The notes under the pieces were generated by a model. It ran no database searches and was not told the DNA's origin. It saw nothing but the letters and a program-made list of their open reading frames with translations. 64,000 bases of DNA from Nymphaea colorata. Taxonomy: Eukaryota > Streptophyta > Magnoliopsida > Nymphaeales > Nymphaeaceae. Below are positions 11,755 through 23,073 of this stretch, one piece after another (the stretch's first letter is position 1; the number at the start of each line of letters is the position of its first letter). The stretch spans positions 6,661,205-6,725,204 of the forward strand of contig NC_045138.2 in NCBI RefSeq assembly GCF_008831285.2. The letters are read 5' to 3'. Position numbers and translations under genes: made by a program.

Positions 11755-11977
11755 TTCGTTAATTACACACTCTCTTTCCTAGGTCTCCCTCTCTCTCTTT
11801 AGTTTCTTTCTCTTTTAAAAAATCTCTTATTTACTTTCTTTCTCTTGATATTTATCCCCCTTTGTCTCTCTTTCTCTTTGATTTCTTTTTTAAAATCTTA
11901 TTTTCTCTCTTTTTTATTAATCTCTCTCTCTTTCAAAGTATGTTTCTTTCTCTCCTTTTAATTTCACTCTCTCTCTC

Positions 11978-12012
<35 letters not shown>

Positions 12013-12110
12013 GATTTCTTTCTCAAATTTTTCTCTCTTTTATTAATCTTCATCTTCCTTTCTCTTCTTCTATTTAGCCCTCTCTTTCTCTTTATCTCTC
12101 TCTCTTTTGT
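11755..12110 (+). repeat. Pyrimidine-rich body segment left of the LINE
   Basis: CT-rich units like those at 15675-16925, including TTTGATTTCTTTCTC and TTTTTTATTAATCTCTCTC. The simplest reading is one pyrimidine element split by the LINE at about 12110-15674. A matching scrap at about 11160-11222 lies left of the CACTA-like start. Confidence 0.55.
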
Positions 12111-12242
12111 TGCCGCTGTGGCACCGGTCTCCCGCTCCAGCCTCGCCAGGTTGCGGTGGGAATTGCGTAGGATTGGGGCTTCTACAGCCTCCATCCTCCC
12201 TCCTGGTGCCACCAGGCATGCGTCGCTTCACGTGGTTTCCCC

Positions 12243-12957
12243 ATGAGGGTTGCATGTTGGAATGTCAGTGCCCATTATCGGCATAGATATCTCTCTTCTT
12301 GGATCCGTTAGCACGGACCTTCGGTGCTAATCGTGGTTGAGACCAAGTTGTATGTCATCTCTCATGCTTGTGTTCGTACTTTGTTGCGTCAGCCATCCTT
12401 TGGGTTCCTTCCAGATTGTGGAGTTGCTGGCGGCATCCTGCTAGCTTGGTCTTCACCCCTTACGGGGGCTGTTGTGCATGTCGGTAGGTACTCTATCTCT
12501 GCTTCTCTCAGCGGACGCTGGCCAAATGGGCCGGTCTTGGTTACTGCGGTCTATGGCCCTTGCGTTGGGGCTCTGTGTGGACAGCTGTGGGCTGAGCTGC
12601 ATCAGGTTCGCCAGCTTGCAGCTTCACCTCCTTGGCTACTGGCAGGAGACTTCAACTGAGACTTCAACTGTTTGCTTAACCCTGCTGACTCATCCTCCCC
12701 TATCACTTTTGGCCCGTCTATGTCTGCTTTTTGATCGTTCGTTGATGAGTTCGGTCTTTTTGACGTGCCTTCGACTAATGGTACGTTTACTTGGTCCAAC
12801 AATAGGAACCCTTCGATCCTCCGTAGGTTGGACCGTATGTTCCTCTTGCCTGAGTTGTTCTCTGCTTTTCCTTCGTCCTCCTTGGTTCTTAGTCTGATGC
12901 ACTTGTCTGATCACGCTCCGCTGCTCCTTTCCCTTCTTCGGGGTAGCTAGTATTAGG
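12243..12957 (+). pseudogene. LINE ORF2: AP-endonuclease domain
   Basis: It starts MRVACWNVSAHYR (N-terminal catalytic Asn), followed by VLIVVETK (Glu), GGILLAWSS, VTAVYGP, WLLAGDFN (GDFN) and ends with HLSDHAPLL (SDH motif). These are the exonuclease-endonuclease-phosphatase fold residues that nick target DNA. An in-frame TAG after SSWIR and a shift after GDFN break it. Confidence 0.8.
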
Positions 12958-13005
12958 CACGCCAGATTCCGTTTTGAGCTTTGGTGGCTCCGAGATGAAT
13001 CCTTT

Positions 13006-14466
13006 GTGGCTACCGTCCCTAATTGGTGGGCTCGTACAGTCGATGGTAGGTGGGCTGCTTTCAGGCTCTCGCGGAAGTTGCACTTCATCAGGTGGGAGGC
13101 CCTCGCCTGGAAGCGCATTTTTTGGAGTGGCAAATTTTCGGAGGTGGCCGATTGGGATGAGAAGATCCTGTCCCTTCAGGCCTCTGACAATATTTCTGCG
13201 GATCAATCTTATCGTCTCCTTTGTCTGCAATGTCTTGCCCAGGAGTGGTGGATTAGGGAGTCTATCCATTGGCAGCAGCGCTCTAGGCTGGGTTGGCTTG
13301 CGCATGGGGACCAGAACTCTAGATTCTTCCACTTGGCCGCCTCTCAAAGGCGCCGTCAGACGTTGCTCCAGTCCATGAATATCAGGGGCAGGGTTTTTCT
13401 TGGCGATGACATCCTCCCGGCTCTGAGCGCTCATTTCCGGGATTTCTACTCCAAACCTCTTCGCTTTCGTGCCACGCTGCCAGATTTTCACCTCTCCCCT
13501 CTCTCTGTCTCTTGTGCGATCTCTCTTGAGCGGCCCTTCCTGCATCAAAAGATCAAGAACGTAGTCTGGGCCCTTGGCTCTGGTAGGGCGCTCGGCATTG
13601 ATGGTTTCCCTGTCGAATTTTTTCGTATGTTTTGGGAGGTTTGTAGCGCGGATGTGTTTGCGTTTTGTGATAAGTTCGCCTCCAATTCTATTTTCCTGAA
13701 GGAATTCAATCAAGCTACCTGCATCTTGGTGCCTAAGCGCCCTAACCCTACGGACGTCACCCACTTTCGCCCGATCTCCATCCTAGGCACACCTTACAAG
13801 ATTATTGTTAAGTTGCTCTCTTTGCGGCTTGCGTCTGTCATGTCTTCTATCATTAACCCCTTCCAGGTTGCTTTCGTCAAGGGTCGGCATCTGCAGGACG
13901 CGGTTGTCCTAGCCAATGAGGTTGTTCACTCCCTTTACTGTCTACGGCTTCCTTCATTCATCCTTAAGTTGGACATCTCTAAAGCCTTTGACTCGGTTAG
14001 TTGGGAGTTCCTTTCTGACCTCCTCACCCGTCTTGCTTTTGGTCCATCGTTTAGACAGTGGATCATGTCGCTTGTCACTGGGGCCCAGCTTGCGGTCTCC
14101 TTCAATGGGAAGTGTGGCGATTTCTTCAGTCTCGAGCGTGGCCTCCGTCAAGGTTGCCCGTTATCGCCCTTGATTTTCAACTTGGTTGCTGAGAGCTTTT
14201 ATGCGCTTTTCCATCATGCAACGGTCGTTGGCTTCCTCACACCTCATTCGTTCTCCCACTTACAGACTTTCTCTACCCTTCAGTATGTTGACGATTTTCT
14301 CCTGTTCGGCAGTGCTTCCCGCCAACAGATTGTGAGAACATGGCTCATTCTTTGGGTTTTTGAGCTCATCTCGGGTCTTTCTATCAAATTCCGCCAAATG
14401 TCACATTTCCCTCATTCACGCGGATCCGGCCACGGTACTTCTCGTGGAAGCTTGCTTTGGGTGTAA
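13006..14466 (+). pseudogene. LINE ORF2: reverse transcriptase domain
   Basis: A 486-codon open frame has L1-clade RT motifs in order: RALGIDGFPVEFFRMFW, FNQATCILVPKRPNPTDVTH, FRPISILGTPYKIIVKLL, FVKGRHLQDAVVLANEVVH, LKLDISKAFDSVSWEFL, LERGLRQGCPLSPLIFNLVA and the catalytic LQYVDDFLLFGSA (near 14280-14310). The enzyme would carry out target-primed reverse transcription. The upstream part (13006-13500) is the EN-RT linker. The frame is lost after 14400. The long antisense frame at 12889-13764 is its shadow. Confidence 0.9.
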
Positions 14467-14542
14467 GACTGCTAGCCTGCCCATGGACTACTTGGGGCTT
14501 CAGATTACGTTGTTGCCTCCTGCACCCTCCTTTTGAAATGGA

Positions 14543-15660
14543 GTGGAGCAGAAGCTTACTGATCGCCTTCAGTGTTGGCAGGGAAAACTGCTTTCTCTCC
14601 CAGGTCGTATTACTCTAGCTAAGCACTGCCTTGCGTCGGTCCCTCTTCATGTTTTGGCTGTCTTTCGGCCTCCTGTGGCTGTTTTGCGTAGGTTTGATAA
14701 GCTTATTCATAAGTTTATTTGGAATGGTGATCGACCTTCAGATCGCCTTGCGCATTGGGATGTGGTTGTCTTTTCGCGTCTTCTTGGGGGTGCTAGGGTT
14801 ACCAACCTTAGTCGAGCTTACGAGTCTTCTCTGTGTTCTTGGTGGTGGCAGTTAGCAACTGAACATTCTCCTATCACCCAATTCATTAGTTCCAAATTCG
14901 ACATGCCTTCTCCTAGCGTCTGGAATAGTTCTATCTCTCACACCTCCCCCTCTCACTTTTGGTGCGACATGCTTTCTGTCATTCCTCTTTTCTTTTGCCT
15001 TGCTGACCTCTCATCGTCTACGTCCCCATCCTGGCCTCTTTCACCTACCCGTGAGTTCACCTTTTCTTCTTGCTACATGGCCTCCTTTGGTCATTCTGTT
15101 GCGTTGTTCCCACCCCGGTCCCTTTGGTCTCCTAGTCCATCTTTCCGTACCATTGTTTTTGTCTGGCTTCTTCTTACTGGCCATATTAATACTTTTGACC
15201 ACCTGCAAAGCCTTGGTATCAGTTTAGCTAACCAGTGTCCCCTATGTCTTGTCGCGACTAAGTCTCGGGTCCACCTTTTTATTTCGTGCCATTTTTTCTC
15301 TAGTGTCGTTGCTTTTGTTTGGCATTCCCTTGTTAGTAGTCTTCCAAACCCACCATCCATTCGTCTGGAGGCCGTGGCTCATTTCAGCTTGGTGGCGCAT
15401 TTAGGAGGAGCGCAACAACAGAGTCTTCAGGGACACCTTCTCTTCGCCAGATTCTGTGGCTCGTCTTGTGCAAGGGGATGTCCAGTTTGTCATTCGGTTG
15501 AAGCGCCGTTGTCCGTCTGCGGCTGGGTGACTGTGCCGTTTCGTATTTCCTCTCTCTCTTATTTTCCTGTGCATTGTATTTCTTCTTCCTGCTTCTGTTT
15601 TTGCGGATTGTTTTTGTACTTAGGGAACCTCTTGTCCCCAAATTTTGTTATATATTCCTA
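14543..15660 (+). pseudogene. LINE ORF2: C-terminal thumb / zf-RVT region
   Basis: Continues ORF2 in another frame: LQCWQGKLLSLPGRITLAKH, VLRRFDKLIHKFIWNGD and LLGGARVTNLSRAYESSL, then LLLTGHINTFDHLQSLGIS and NQCPLCLVATKSRVHLFISC (CxxC...H...C, a zf-RVT-like knuckle). The last 60 or so codons probably belong to the 3' UTR. A near-copy of the zinc-knuckle part lies at 29540-30065 on the other strand. Confidence 0.8.
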
Positions 15661-15669
15661 TTTTATCGG

Positions 15670-15674
<5 letters not shown>

Positions 15675-15701
<27 letters not shown>

Positions 15702-16925
15702 AATTTCTATCTTCAAATATTCTTTTATCAAATTCTTTTTCTCTTTTTTATTTCTCTCACTCTCTCTCTCTCTTGAAGTCTTTTTTTCCTTTTATTATTA
15801 ATCTATGTTTATCTCTCTTTGAGTTCTCTCTTAAAATATTTTTTCCCTATTTTTATTAATCACTCTCACTCTGTAATTTCTTTCTTAAAACGTCTCTTTC
15901 TCTCACTTTTATTAATCCCTCTCTCTTTAATTTCTTTTTAATTTTTTTCTCTTTCTTTTATTAATATCCCACTCACTCTTCCGATCTTTCTTTCTCTCTC
16001 TCTCTGCAATTTCTTTCTTAGAATATCTTTCACTATTTTTTTATTCTTCCTCTCCCTCTCCCTCTCCCTCTCCCTCCCTCTCTCTCTCTCTCTCTTTGAT
16101 TTATTTTTTAAAATATATATATCTCTCTCTCTCTTATTAACCTCTCTTTCTGTTCTTGTTTTTGCTCTCCAATTTCTCTTGTAAAATATCCTTTTTTCTC
16201 TTTTTTATTGTTCTCTCTCTCTCTCCCTCTCTTTCATTCTCTTTGATTCTCTCTTATTTTTTTTATGCTTTATTAAATATCTCACTCTCTCTATTCGATT
16301 TTTCTCTTAAAATTCCCTTCTTCTCTCCTTTTTCTAATGTCTCTCTCTTTAATTTTCTTCTTTAACATCTCTTTCCCTCTTTCATTCATCTATTAACTAT
16401 TTTTCTCTCTTTTATAATCTCTCTCTCTTCGATTTTTTTTTTAAATCTCTCTTTTTCTTTCTTTTATTAATCTCTCCCTCCTCTATTTCTATGTTAAAAT
16501 ATCTTTTTCTCTCTGGTTTATTAGCATCTCTCTTCAATCTCTCCCATGGATTTCTCTCTTAAAATCTCTCATTCTCTATTTTTTATTAGTCTATGGCACT
16601 CCCTCACTCTTCAATATCTCTGTTAAAATTTATTTTTTTATCTTTTTTATAAATTTCCTCCCAATCTCCCACTTCGATTTGTCTCTCTTCTTTAAATCAC
16701 TTTGTCTCTTTTAAATTGTCCCTTTATTTTTTTCTTTCTTTTGTTAATCTCACTTCATCTCTCTCTTTGATTTTCTCTTAAAATCTCTATTTCTCTCTTT
16801 TATTAATCACTCTTTCCCTTTAATTTCTCTCTTAAGATATCTTTTTCTTTCTCTTTCATTGATTTATCTCTTTCTCTCACTCTCTTTGATTTCTCCCTTA
16901 AAATCTTTTTTCACTCTTGTATTAG
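15675..16925 (+). repeat. Pyrimidine-rich tandem body, right of the LINE
   Basis: Degenerate units of roughly 50-65 bp made of CT runs, TTTGATTTCTCTCTTAAAAT-like and TTTTATTAATCTCTC-like blocks. Frames through it encode low-complexity Ser/Leu/Phe/Ile strings and are not genes. Confidence 0.8.
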
Positions 16926-17735
16926 CACCCATCTCTATTTGTATTCGAGTACGAACAAAAAATCATTTCCTAATCCGAAATTAAATCTAATTTTACAATT
17001 TGAATCTGATCTGAATCCGTTTTTTACATTCATATCAGAATCCCAATCTAAATATTGAACCAAAATTGGCCTATTTTCAAAATGTAATAGCATTGCATAT
17101 ATGATATTTGGTTAAAAATAAATTTGATCCGGATTCATCTCCGAATCTGATCAGAGATTTATGTATAACTGAATCCAACAGGATGTCGTTTCTTGAAGCT
17201 GAATCTGATCTGAGTTCTTAATCATATTGGATATGCAATTCAAATTAGATATATTGAACTAAGTGAGTATTTGATGAGAATAGAATTGTGGATTTCTAGA
17301 ATCAAAATTCTCATTTTTTGATCAAATGAGAATTGCATTATCAATTGAAGAATATTGATTCTCGAATTATTGGTTCATTATTAAATCGAAATTCTGAAAT
17401 TTTGATTGTACCTTAGGGGGTGGAATTATGATTCTAAAATTTTATAATTTTTTTCATCTTTCGTGACGACGGTGCATGTTATGAAGGTTGTAATTTGTCA
17501 ATTATAGAATTTGAATTTCTGTTTGATCGGACAGGACATTTTCAATTCTCAAGCCAGAATTTTAGATTATTAAATGCAACGGAAAACTAGAAGTGGAGTT
17601 TTCATTTGAATTCCAGTTGGAGATAAAATTTAGTTTTTGCAACTTTATTTATAGAATCAAAATTCAAGCCATCAAACGCCTTCTAAAAGAACCGTAATTC
17701 ATCACTAAAACCACCATAAACAGTCATTGTACAAT
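16925..17735 (+). repeat. Composite element, 3' domain (copy B)
   Basis: Non-repetitive AT-rich domain that aligns by eye with 22265-23015 and, inverted, with 215-960. Shared blocks include TTCGAGTACGAAC, GGTGGAATTATGATTC, AACTAGAAGTGGAGTTTTCA and GAACCGTAATTCAT near the end. Confidence 0.65.
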
Positions 17736-17744
17736 AAACCATGG

Positions 17745-18180
17745 CTAGTACCGATCTTGCACTTTGGATGGAAAAAAAGTTTTGCCCCATCCCAAGAAGC
17801 CAGCAATTCCTGTACATACTTTGCTTTGAACATGGAAGACGATAAAGGATGACTTCTGATTATCAATACATAGCCCTACACTGCCTGCAAACTCTGTTAA
17901 CACATTTTTAGCAGAAAAAACAGATATTGGCTCAGCTGCTAACAATTATCATGTCATTAGCAAAAAATATATTTGCAGATTCAAAACAATTAGTACCTGC
18001 TAACCAAGGAATCATAATATTCTTTATCTGAACTTCTTTTCTAAGACTCCTTGAGAACATCTCAACTACTACATGCAATGAAAAGCACTTGAGAGCCCCT
18101 TGACGAAATCCCTTCTTACTACCAAAAATCATTCCCTCTCTCCTATTAATAAACATTGCACAAAGGTTCACTTCACGTAG
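17745..18180 (-). pseudogene. LINE reverse transcriptase relic
   Basis: Minus-strand frames resemble a diverged non-LTR RT palm. REGMIFGSKKGFRQGALKCF matches the GLRQGDPLSP block, VVVEMFSRSLRK follows, and ESANIFFANDMIIVSS occupies the place of the YADD motif. FAGSVGLCIDNQKSSFIVF follows. The catalytic Asp pair is lost (AND). It is a different lineage from the LINE at 12-15.7 kb. Confidence 0.65.
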
Positions 18181-19204
18181 TTTAAAGGTCCATATTCTTG
18201 AAGTGATTGATCACCCCTCACAGGCATTAATGGCCATAAGAACCTAAAGAATTTGTAAAGACGCTTGGAGTTTGTTAGCACAAAAGGAAATAAAGAAGAC
18301 CAAGGGAAAATCGACATCACTTTATTTCAACCTTGTGAGATTCTTATTGCATAATAATGGGTCTATTCAGTTCAATATTCTCCATCTGTACATAGTGAGG
18401 TTTTCTATTTTAAGTAACATATTACTATCTCGAATGTGTAGAACCGAATTTCTCTGACCAATCAATTCTTGTTTTTGTTAATGTTGAGAGTTGTTGTTGT
18501 TTTTCCCTCTTTCTACTACCCTACACATTGTAAAATATGTGTGAAAATCCAGTCTTCAATTTGATTGTCATTGGCTCTACTTTTCTGGACTGCAAAGTGG
18601 TGGCATACACTACTTTTTGTGTTGAATGGAGTAATAATATAATTTTACGCAGGTATAGAAGCAACCCAAGACCTTGGAGGCAGAGGGAAGGGGGAAGGGC
18701 TTCTACCTCTTTGAGGTATCCCGCCCATCTCTTCCATATGTGTTAAAAGTTGTTGTCCATTGCTTTGGACTGATTGCAATTCATCTTCTTGAAGCTCAAA
18801 AGTCCACTTGTTATATAATCAAAAATATTTTCCCCAGTCTCTTTATTCTTCTATAATGATGCTAAAAAAAACTTGGATGCTAGTAGCTAGTCCTAAGATT
18901 TGTTATGTTCCTTTTGCATGATTGTGTGACAGTTACCTCCTCGTCACCTTCTCCCGCTTCTAGCTCTCAAGGTAACTTGCCAGAAAATAAATTAAATCAA
19001 GGGCCAATGTCAAGAATTAATGCTAATTGACAAGGAGCAGGCTACTCCAACTGATGTTGTCCTTGTGCACAACCTTAACATTAACATTCAACCTAGGAGT
19101 CATATGGTTACATTTAGATATTTTGTGGATTCATCTCCCTCTAATTTCATTTTTACAATCTCTCTCTTCTTTATTAATCTTCTTTTCCTTTTTTGTTTGC
19201 TCTT

Positions 19205-19235
<31 letters not shown>

Positions 19236-20112
19236 GATTTCTCTCCTAAAATCTCACTTTTTCTCTCTTGCATGAATCTATTTCTCTTTTCATTTTCTCC
19301 CTCTCTACCTCTTTCTTTTTCTTATTTGTCTTTCTCTTTCTTTGATTTCTCCTTTAATTTTTTTTTCTCTTTTATATATTAATAGTTGTTTATCTCTCTT
19401 TGATTTCTCTCTTAAATATTTTTTTCTCCCTTTCATATACATATATGTATATGTATGTGTGTATGTATATATCTTTAATTTCTCTCTTAAAACATTTCTT
19501 TCTCTCTTTTATTAATTCCTCTCCCTCTCTCTTTGATTTCTCTTTTAAAATTTTCTATTCCTCTCTCTCTCTCTCTCTCTTCAATTTCTCCTTTAAAATC
19601 TGTCTTTCTCCCTATCCTTTGTTAACCTTTCTTTCTCTTTTTGGTTTCTCTCTCAAATTTCTCTTTTAAGATCTATTTTTGCCTCTTTTATTGATCCCTA
19701 TCTCTCTCGTCTTGATTTCTCTCTTGAATTTTTTTTGTCTCTTTTATTAATCTCTCTTTCTCTCCCTAATTTCTCTCTTAAAACCACTCTTTTTCCCTCT
19801 TTTATTAATCTCTTTCTATTTAAATTTCCCCTTAACTCTTAATCTCTCTCTAATCTCTCTTTTAAATTCTCTTTCTCTCTCCTTTATCAATCTCCATCTC
19901 TCTATCTTTTCAATTTCTCTCCTCTCTCTCTCTTCTTCTATTTCTCTCTTAAAGTTGTTTTTCTCTTTTTTATTAATATATCTTTCTTTCTCTCTCTCTT
20001 TGATTTTGTTCTTAAAATATCTCCTTTTCTTTCTTTTATTAATCTCTCCATGCCTCTCTCTCTCTCTCTCTTTGATTTCTCTCTTAAAATATCTGCTACT
20101 TACTCTTTTATT

Positions 20113-20330
20113 TTAAACCACAACTTTAACCACATTCTTTTCTTCATTCTCTTGATAGTCACCTACTGACCATTCTATTATTGTCTCAAAAGTGTATTTT
20201 CCTTGAGAAGTACATTCTCGATATTGAAATATAATAAGAGAACAAAAAGAGCTACTTTCATTAACTTCTTCTAGAGTAGACTATTATTTCAAATTGTATG
20301 GGCCCATATTCAATGGTAGGAAGGGCTTTC
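20113..20330 (-). pseudogene. Conserved coding-like island, copy 2
   Basis: On the minus strand it reads STLEEVNESSSFCSLIIFQY, then RECTSQGKYTFETIIEWS and VGDYQENEEKNVVKVVV, ending at a TAA (20113-20115). Compared with the copy at 1758-1978 it lacks one codon in frame after FQ and has no internal stop over about 55 codons. There is no ATG start and two stops lie just upstream of the conserved part. Function unknown. Confidence 0.4.
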
Positions 20331-20984
20331 TCCTTCATAATAATTTATTCTTTGATTACTCTTTCTCTCTCATCTATTTTTCACTTAAAGTTTTTTTACT
20401 TTTTTAATCTTTCTCTCTCTTCAAGTCTATCTGAAAATGTCTCTTTTTATCTTTTATAATTTCTCTCTCTTTGTTTAGTTTCTCTATTTTTCTATCTCTC
20501 TCCCAATTTATCTCTCGATTTTAAATCTCTCTTCCTCCCTCTTTGATTCATCTATGAATATCTTTTTTTCTCTCTTGTATGCTCTTTCTCACTCCCTCTC
20601 TCTTTGATATCTTTCTTCAATTTCTTGTTTTCTTTCTTTTATTAATTTCTCTTTCTTCTATTTTTCTGTTAAAATATTTTTTTTCTCTCTATTACTCTCT
20701 CTTCAATCTCTCTCTTCTCTTGGATTTCTTTCTTAACATCTCTCATTCTTTCTTTTTATTAATCTCGGTCTCTATCTCTTAAAATTTATTTTTTCATCTT
20801 TCATATTAATTCCCCTCACACTCTCTCTTCTATTTATCTTTATTTCCCTTTTTAGCGGCTCTTTTCTATTTATCTCTCCTCTTTAAATCTTTCTTTTTAT
20901 TTCATTAATCTCTCTTCATCTCTCTCTTTGATTTCTCTCTTAAAATCTCTCTTCCTCCCTTTTTTATTAATCTCTCTTCACCAC

Positions 20985-22135
20985 GGTAAATTTTTTTTGG
21001 AAAAAATACAGGATGAAATTTAACCCTCTTCCGATTTGAGGTTATGTTTGATGCACAAGAAGAATTTAACCTAGTAAATTTAACCATGTTTGATGCACAA
21101 GAAAGAATTTAAACTGATAAATTTAACCCGCTTTTATGCACATGGTAGAAAAATTATGAAACTTTTTTCAAAACTGCAATAAGTTGTTTTTTTTTTCTTC
21201 TCGTTTCAATTTGACGTAAAAAGAAATTGGAAGATGTCTTCCAAAACAAGAAAATGTTTACACCTACACCCTACAGCTGAAAACAACAAACCATCCACCA
21301 TGTCACTTGAGACGAGCCAAAGCTCCGTTGTATGACAACATTGCGGCCATTTTTCGTTTTAACTGAACTTGACAGTCCCATCCACGCTTTCTTATACCAT
21401 GAAGCAATATGAATGTTAACACAGATGTTGCTGCGCCATTTCCATCCACCACACAAAATACCTAAGATGACCGAGTGTCATGCTTGCCAGATGGCATCTG
21501 CCATGCCACCAGATGGCATTTTGTTTAATATCTCCCACCATCATCCCTCCTTGCCCAACTTAACTACCCAAATGATATCACTCCTGATGACATTCCAGGC
21601 TTTGATTATGCATTTCCACCCTGCAGAGCCCTTCTTCCCCAAATTATAATCCCACATACTACTGGTGGTGAGATAGCGATCCCTAACTCACTCCTCCCAC
21701 AACGAGTTGCCACTTAGAGCCTTCATGCCAAGGAAAGCCAAATTCGCTATGTTAACATCGCGACACCTCCTCAACACAGCTCCTCCCTCCGAGAGGGGAG
21801 CATAGAGCTTCTCCCACCCAATCAAGTGGAGAAACCGTTACCCCACAAAAAACTGATGCACGCCGACTGCAGCCTTTTGCAAGTGTTTGGCGGAATCCAC
21901 ATCCATAGGCTCCAAATGGGACGGCAGGGCAGAAAGAACATGCCTGACAAGGCACCACCTTCCTGTGAGGTCGGATTTTTGAGCGGGTGAACTTTCACCC
22001 GCGCATTTAACACGACGAACGGGTGAAAGTTGTGTGTGTTTGATACGTCGTGTGTACAGGCGGGTGAAATTTCATCCGCCCATACAATTTCCCCCCTCCA
22101 CTTTGGTTTTATCTGTGCAATCAAATGCACCCTTA
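20985..22135. mobile_element. Insertion in the pyrimidine body carrying a LINE fragment
   Basis: Non-CT sequence interrupts the body between CTCTCTTCA and AAGATCTCAC. Its ends carry GGATGAAATTTAACCCT-like and, inverted, GGATGAAATTTCACCCG-like sequence, suggesting a non-autonomous DNA element with loosely related ends. The centre (21480-21960, minus) is LINE-derived. No transposase or clean target duplication was found. Confidence 0.4.
21480..21960 (-). pseudogene. LINE post-RT fragment
   Basis: The minus strand encodes, with stops, LVRHVLSALPSHLEPMDVDS, IGWEKLYAPLSEGGAVLRRC and RDVNIANLAFLGMKALSGNS. This is the pattern KLCxPKxEGGLGIRxxxxxNxAxLxK found after the RT of plant L1 elements. It sits inside the 20985-22135 insertion. 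Confidence 0.6.
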
Positions 22136-23073
22136 AGATCTCACTTTCTCCCATTTCTATTAATCTCTTTTCCTTCATCTCTCTTTCATTTCTCTCACTC
22201 ACTCACTCAATCTCTCTCTCGCTTGCTTTCTTTTGATTTCTCTTTTAAATTTTCTTTGTCGCTTTTACTAATATCGATCTCTATTCAGATTTGAGTACAA
22301 ACCCAAAAAAAAGTCATATCCAAATCTGAACCCAAAATCCCATTTCACAATCCGAATCTGATTTTTACATTCATATCTATCTGAATCTTATTCTGAACTT
22401 TGAACCAAATTTAGCCAATTTTCAAAATGTAAGAGCATTGGATATAGGATATTCGCTTAAAAATAAATGTAATCTAAATCCATATATGAATCCTATCTGA
22501 TTGCTTAATCGGATATTCAATTTGTTTCAATATTCGATTTTTTTCAGAATAGTTTGAGCAGATATCTGGTTCAAATTGATATATATTCACATCCCTAAGT
22601 GATTATTTGATGAGGCCCGAATTGTAGAATTCTAAAATTAGAATTCTTACTTTTTATGATATGGGAATTGTGGAATTTTCAGAATTTTGGGCTCGCTGTA
22701 GAATCTTGTCATTGTATCTTAAGAGATAGAATTATGATTCTAGGTTTTTTTTTTTCATTTTTCCTTAAGGTACATGTTACAAAGATTGTAGTTCATCAAT
22801 TATGGATTCTGAATTTCTATTTTATCAAACACATCTTTTTCAATTCTAAAATCAAAATTTCATATTATTAATCACGAAGGAAAATTAGAAGTGGAATTTT
22901 CATTTGAAATCCAGTTTGTGGTAGAATTTTGTTTTTACAATTTCAATTATAAAATCAACATTCAAGTTATTCATACACCATATAACAGAACCATAATTCA
23001 TTAGTATCGTAAAACATTTCAGACAATTTAAAATGAAGAGAAAAGGTTCAATAACATCATATAGCAACACTAA

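Larger units (their letters stand above)
12110..15674 (+). mobile_element. L1-type LINE, ORF2 region, 5'-truncated and frame-broken
   Basis: Non-LTR retrotransposon lacking ORF1. From the ATG at 12243 it has the apurinic endonuclease, reverse transcriptase and a C-terminal zinc-finger-RVT-like region, followed by a short 3' UTR. It is clearly GC-richer than its AT-rich, CT-repeat surroundings. The 3' end (CTATTTTATCGGC) is followed directly by (TC)n rather than poly(A). The same end and tail occur in truncated copies at 29540-30065 (minus) and 42566-42750 (plus), which define a family. Confidence 0.85.
18357..23015 (+). repeat. Composite pyrimidine-rich dispersed element, longest copy
   Basis: The 5' domain (18357-19160) aligns with 47415-48035 and 36690-37360 and, inverted, with 3000-3600. 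The pyrimidine-rich body covers 19160-20985 and 22135-22265. The 3' domain is at 22265-23015. About 1.15 kb of unrelated sequence (20985-22135) sits inside the body. No enzyme is encoded. The left edge is set by shared ATGGGTCTATTC and GAATGTGTA blocks, the right edge by the shared ACCATAATTCATTAG-like end. Confidence 0.55.

Noticed and set aside
12889-13764. 291-codon minus-strand open frame
   Set aside because: It lies opposite the LINE RT, whose plus-strand frame carries the recognisable motifs. It is a composition-driven antisense shadow.
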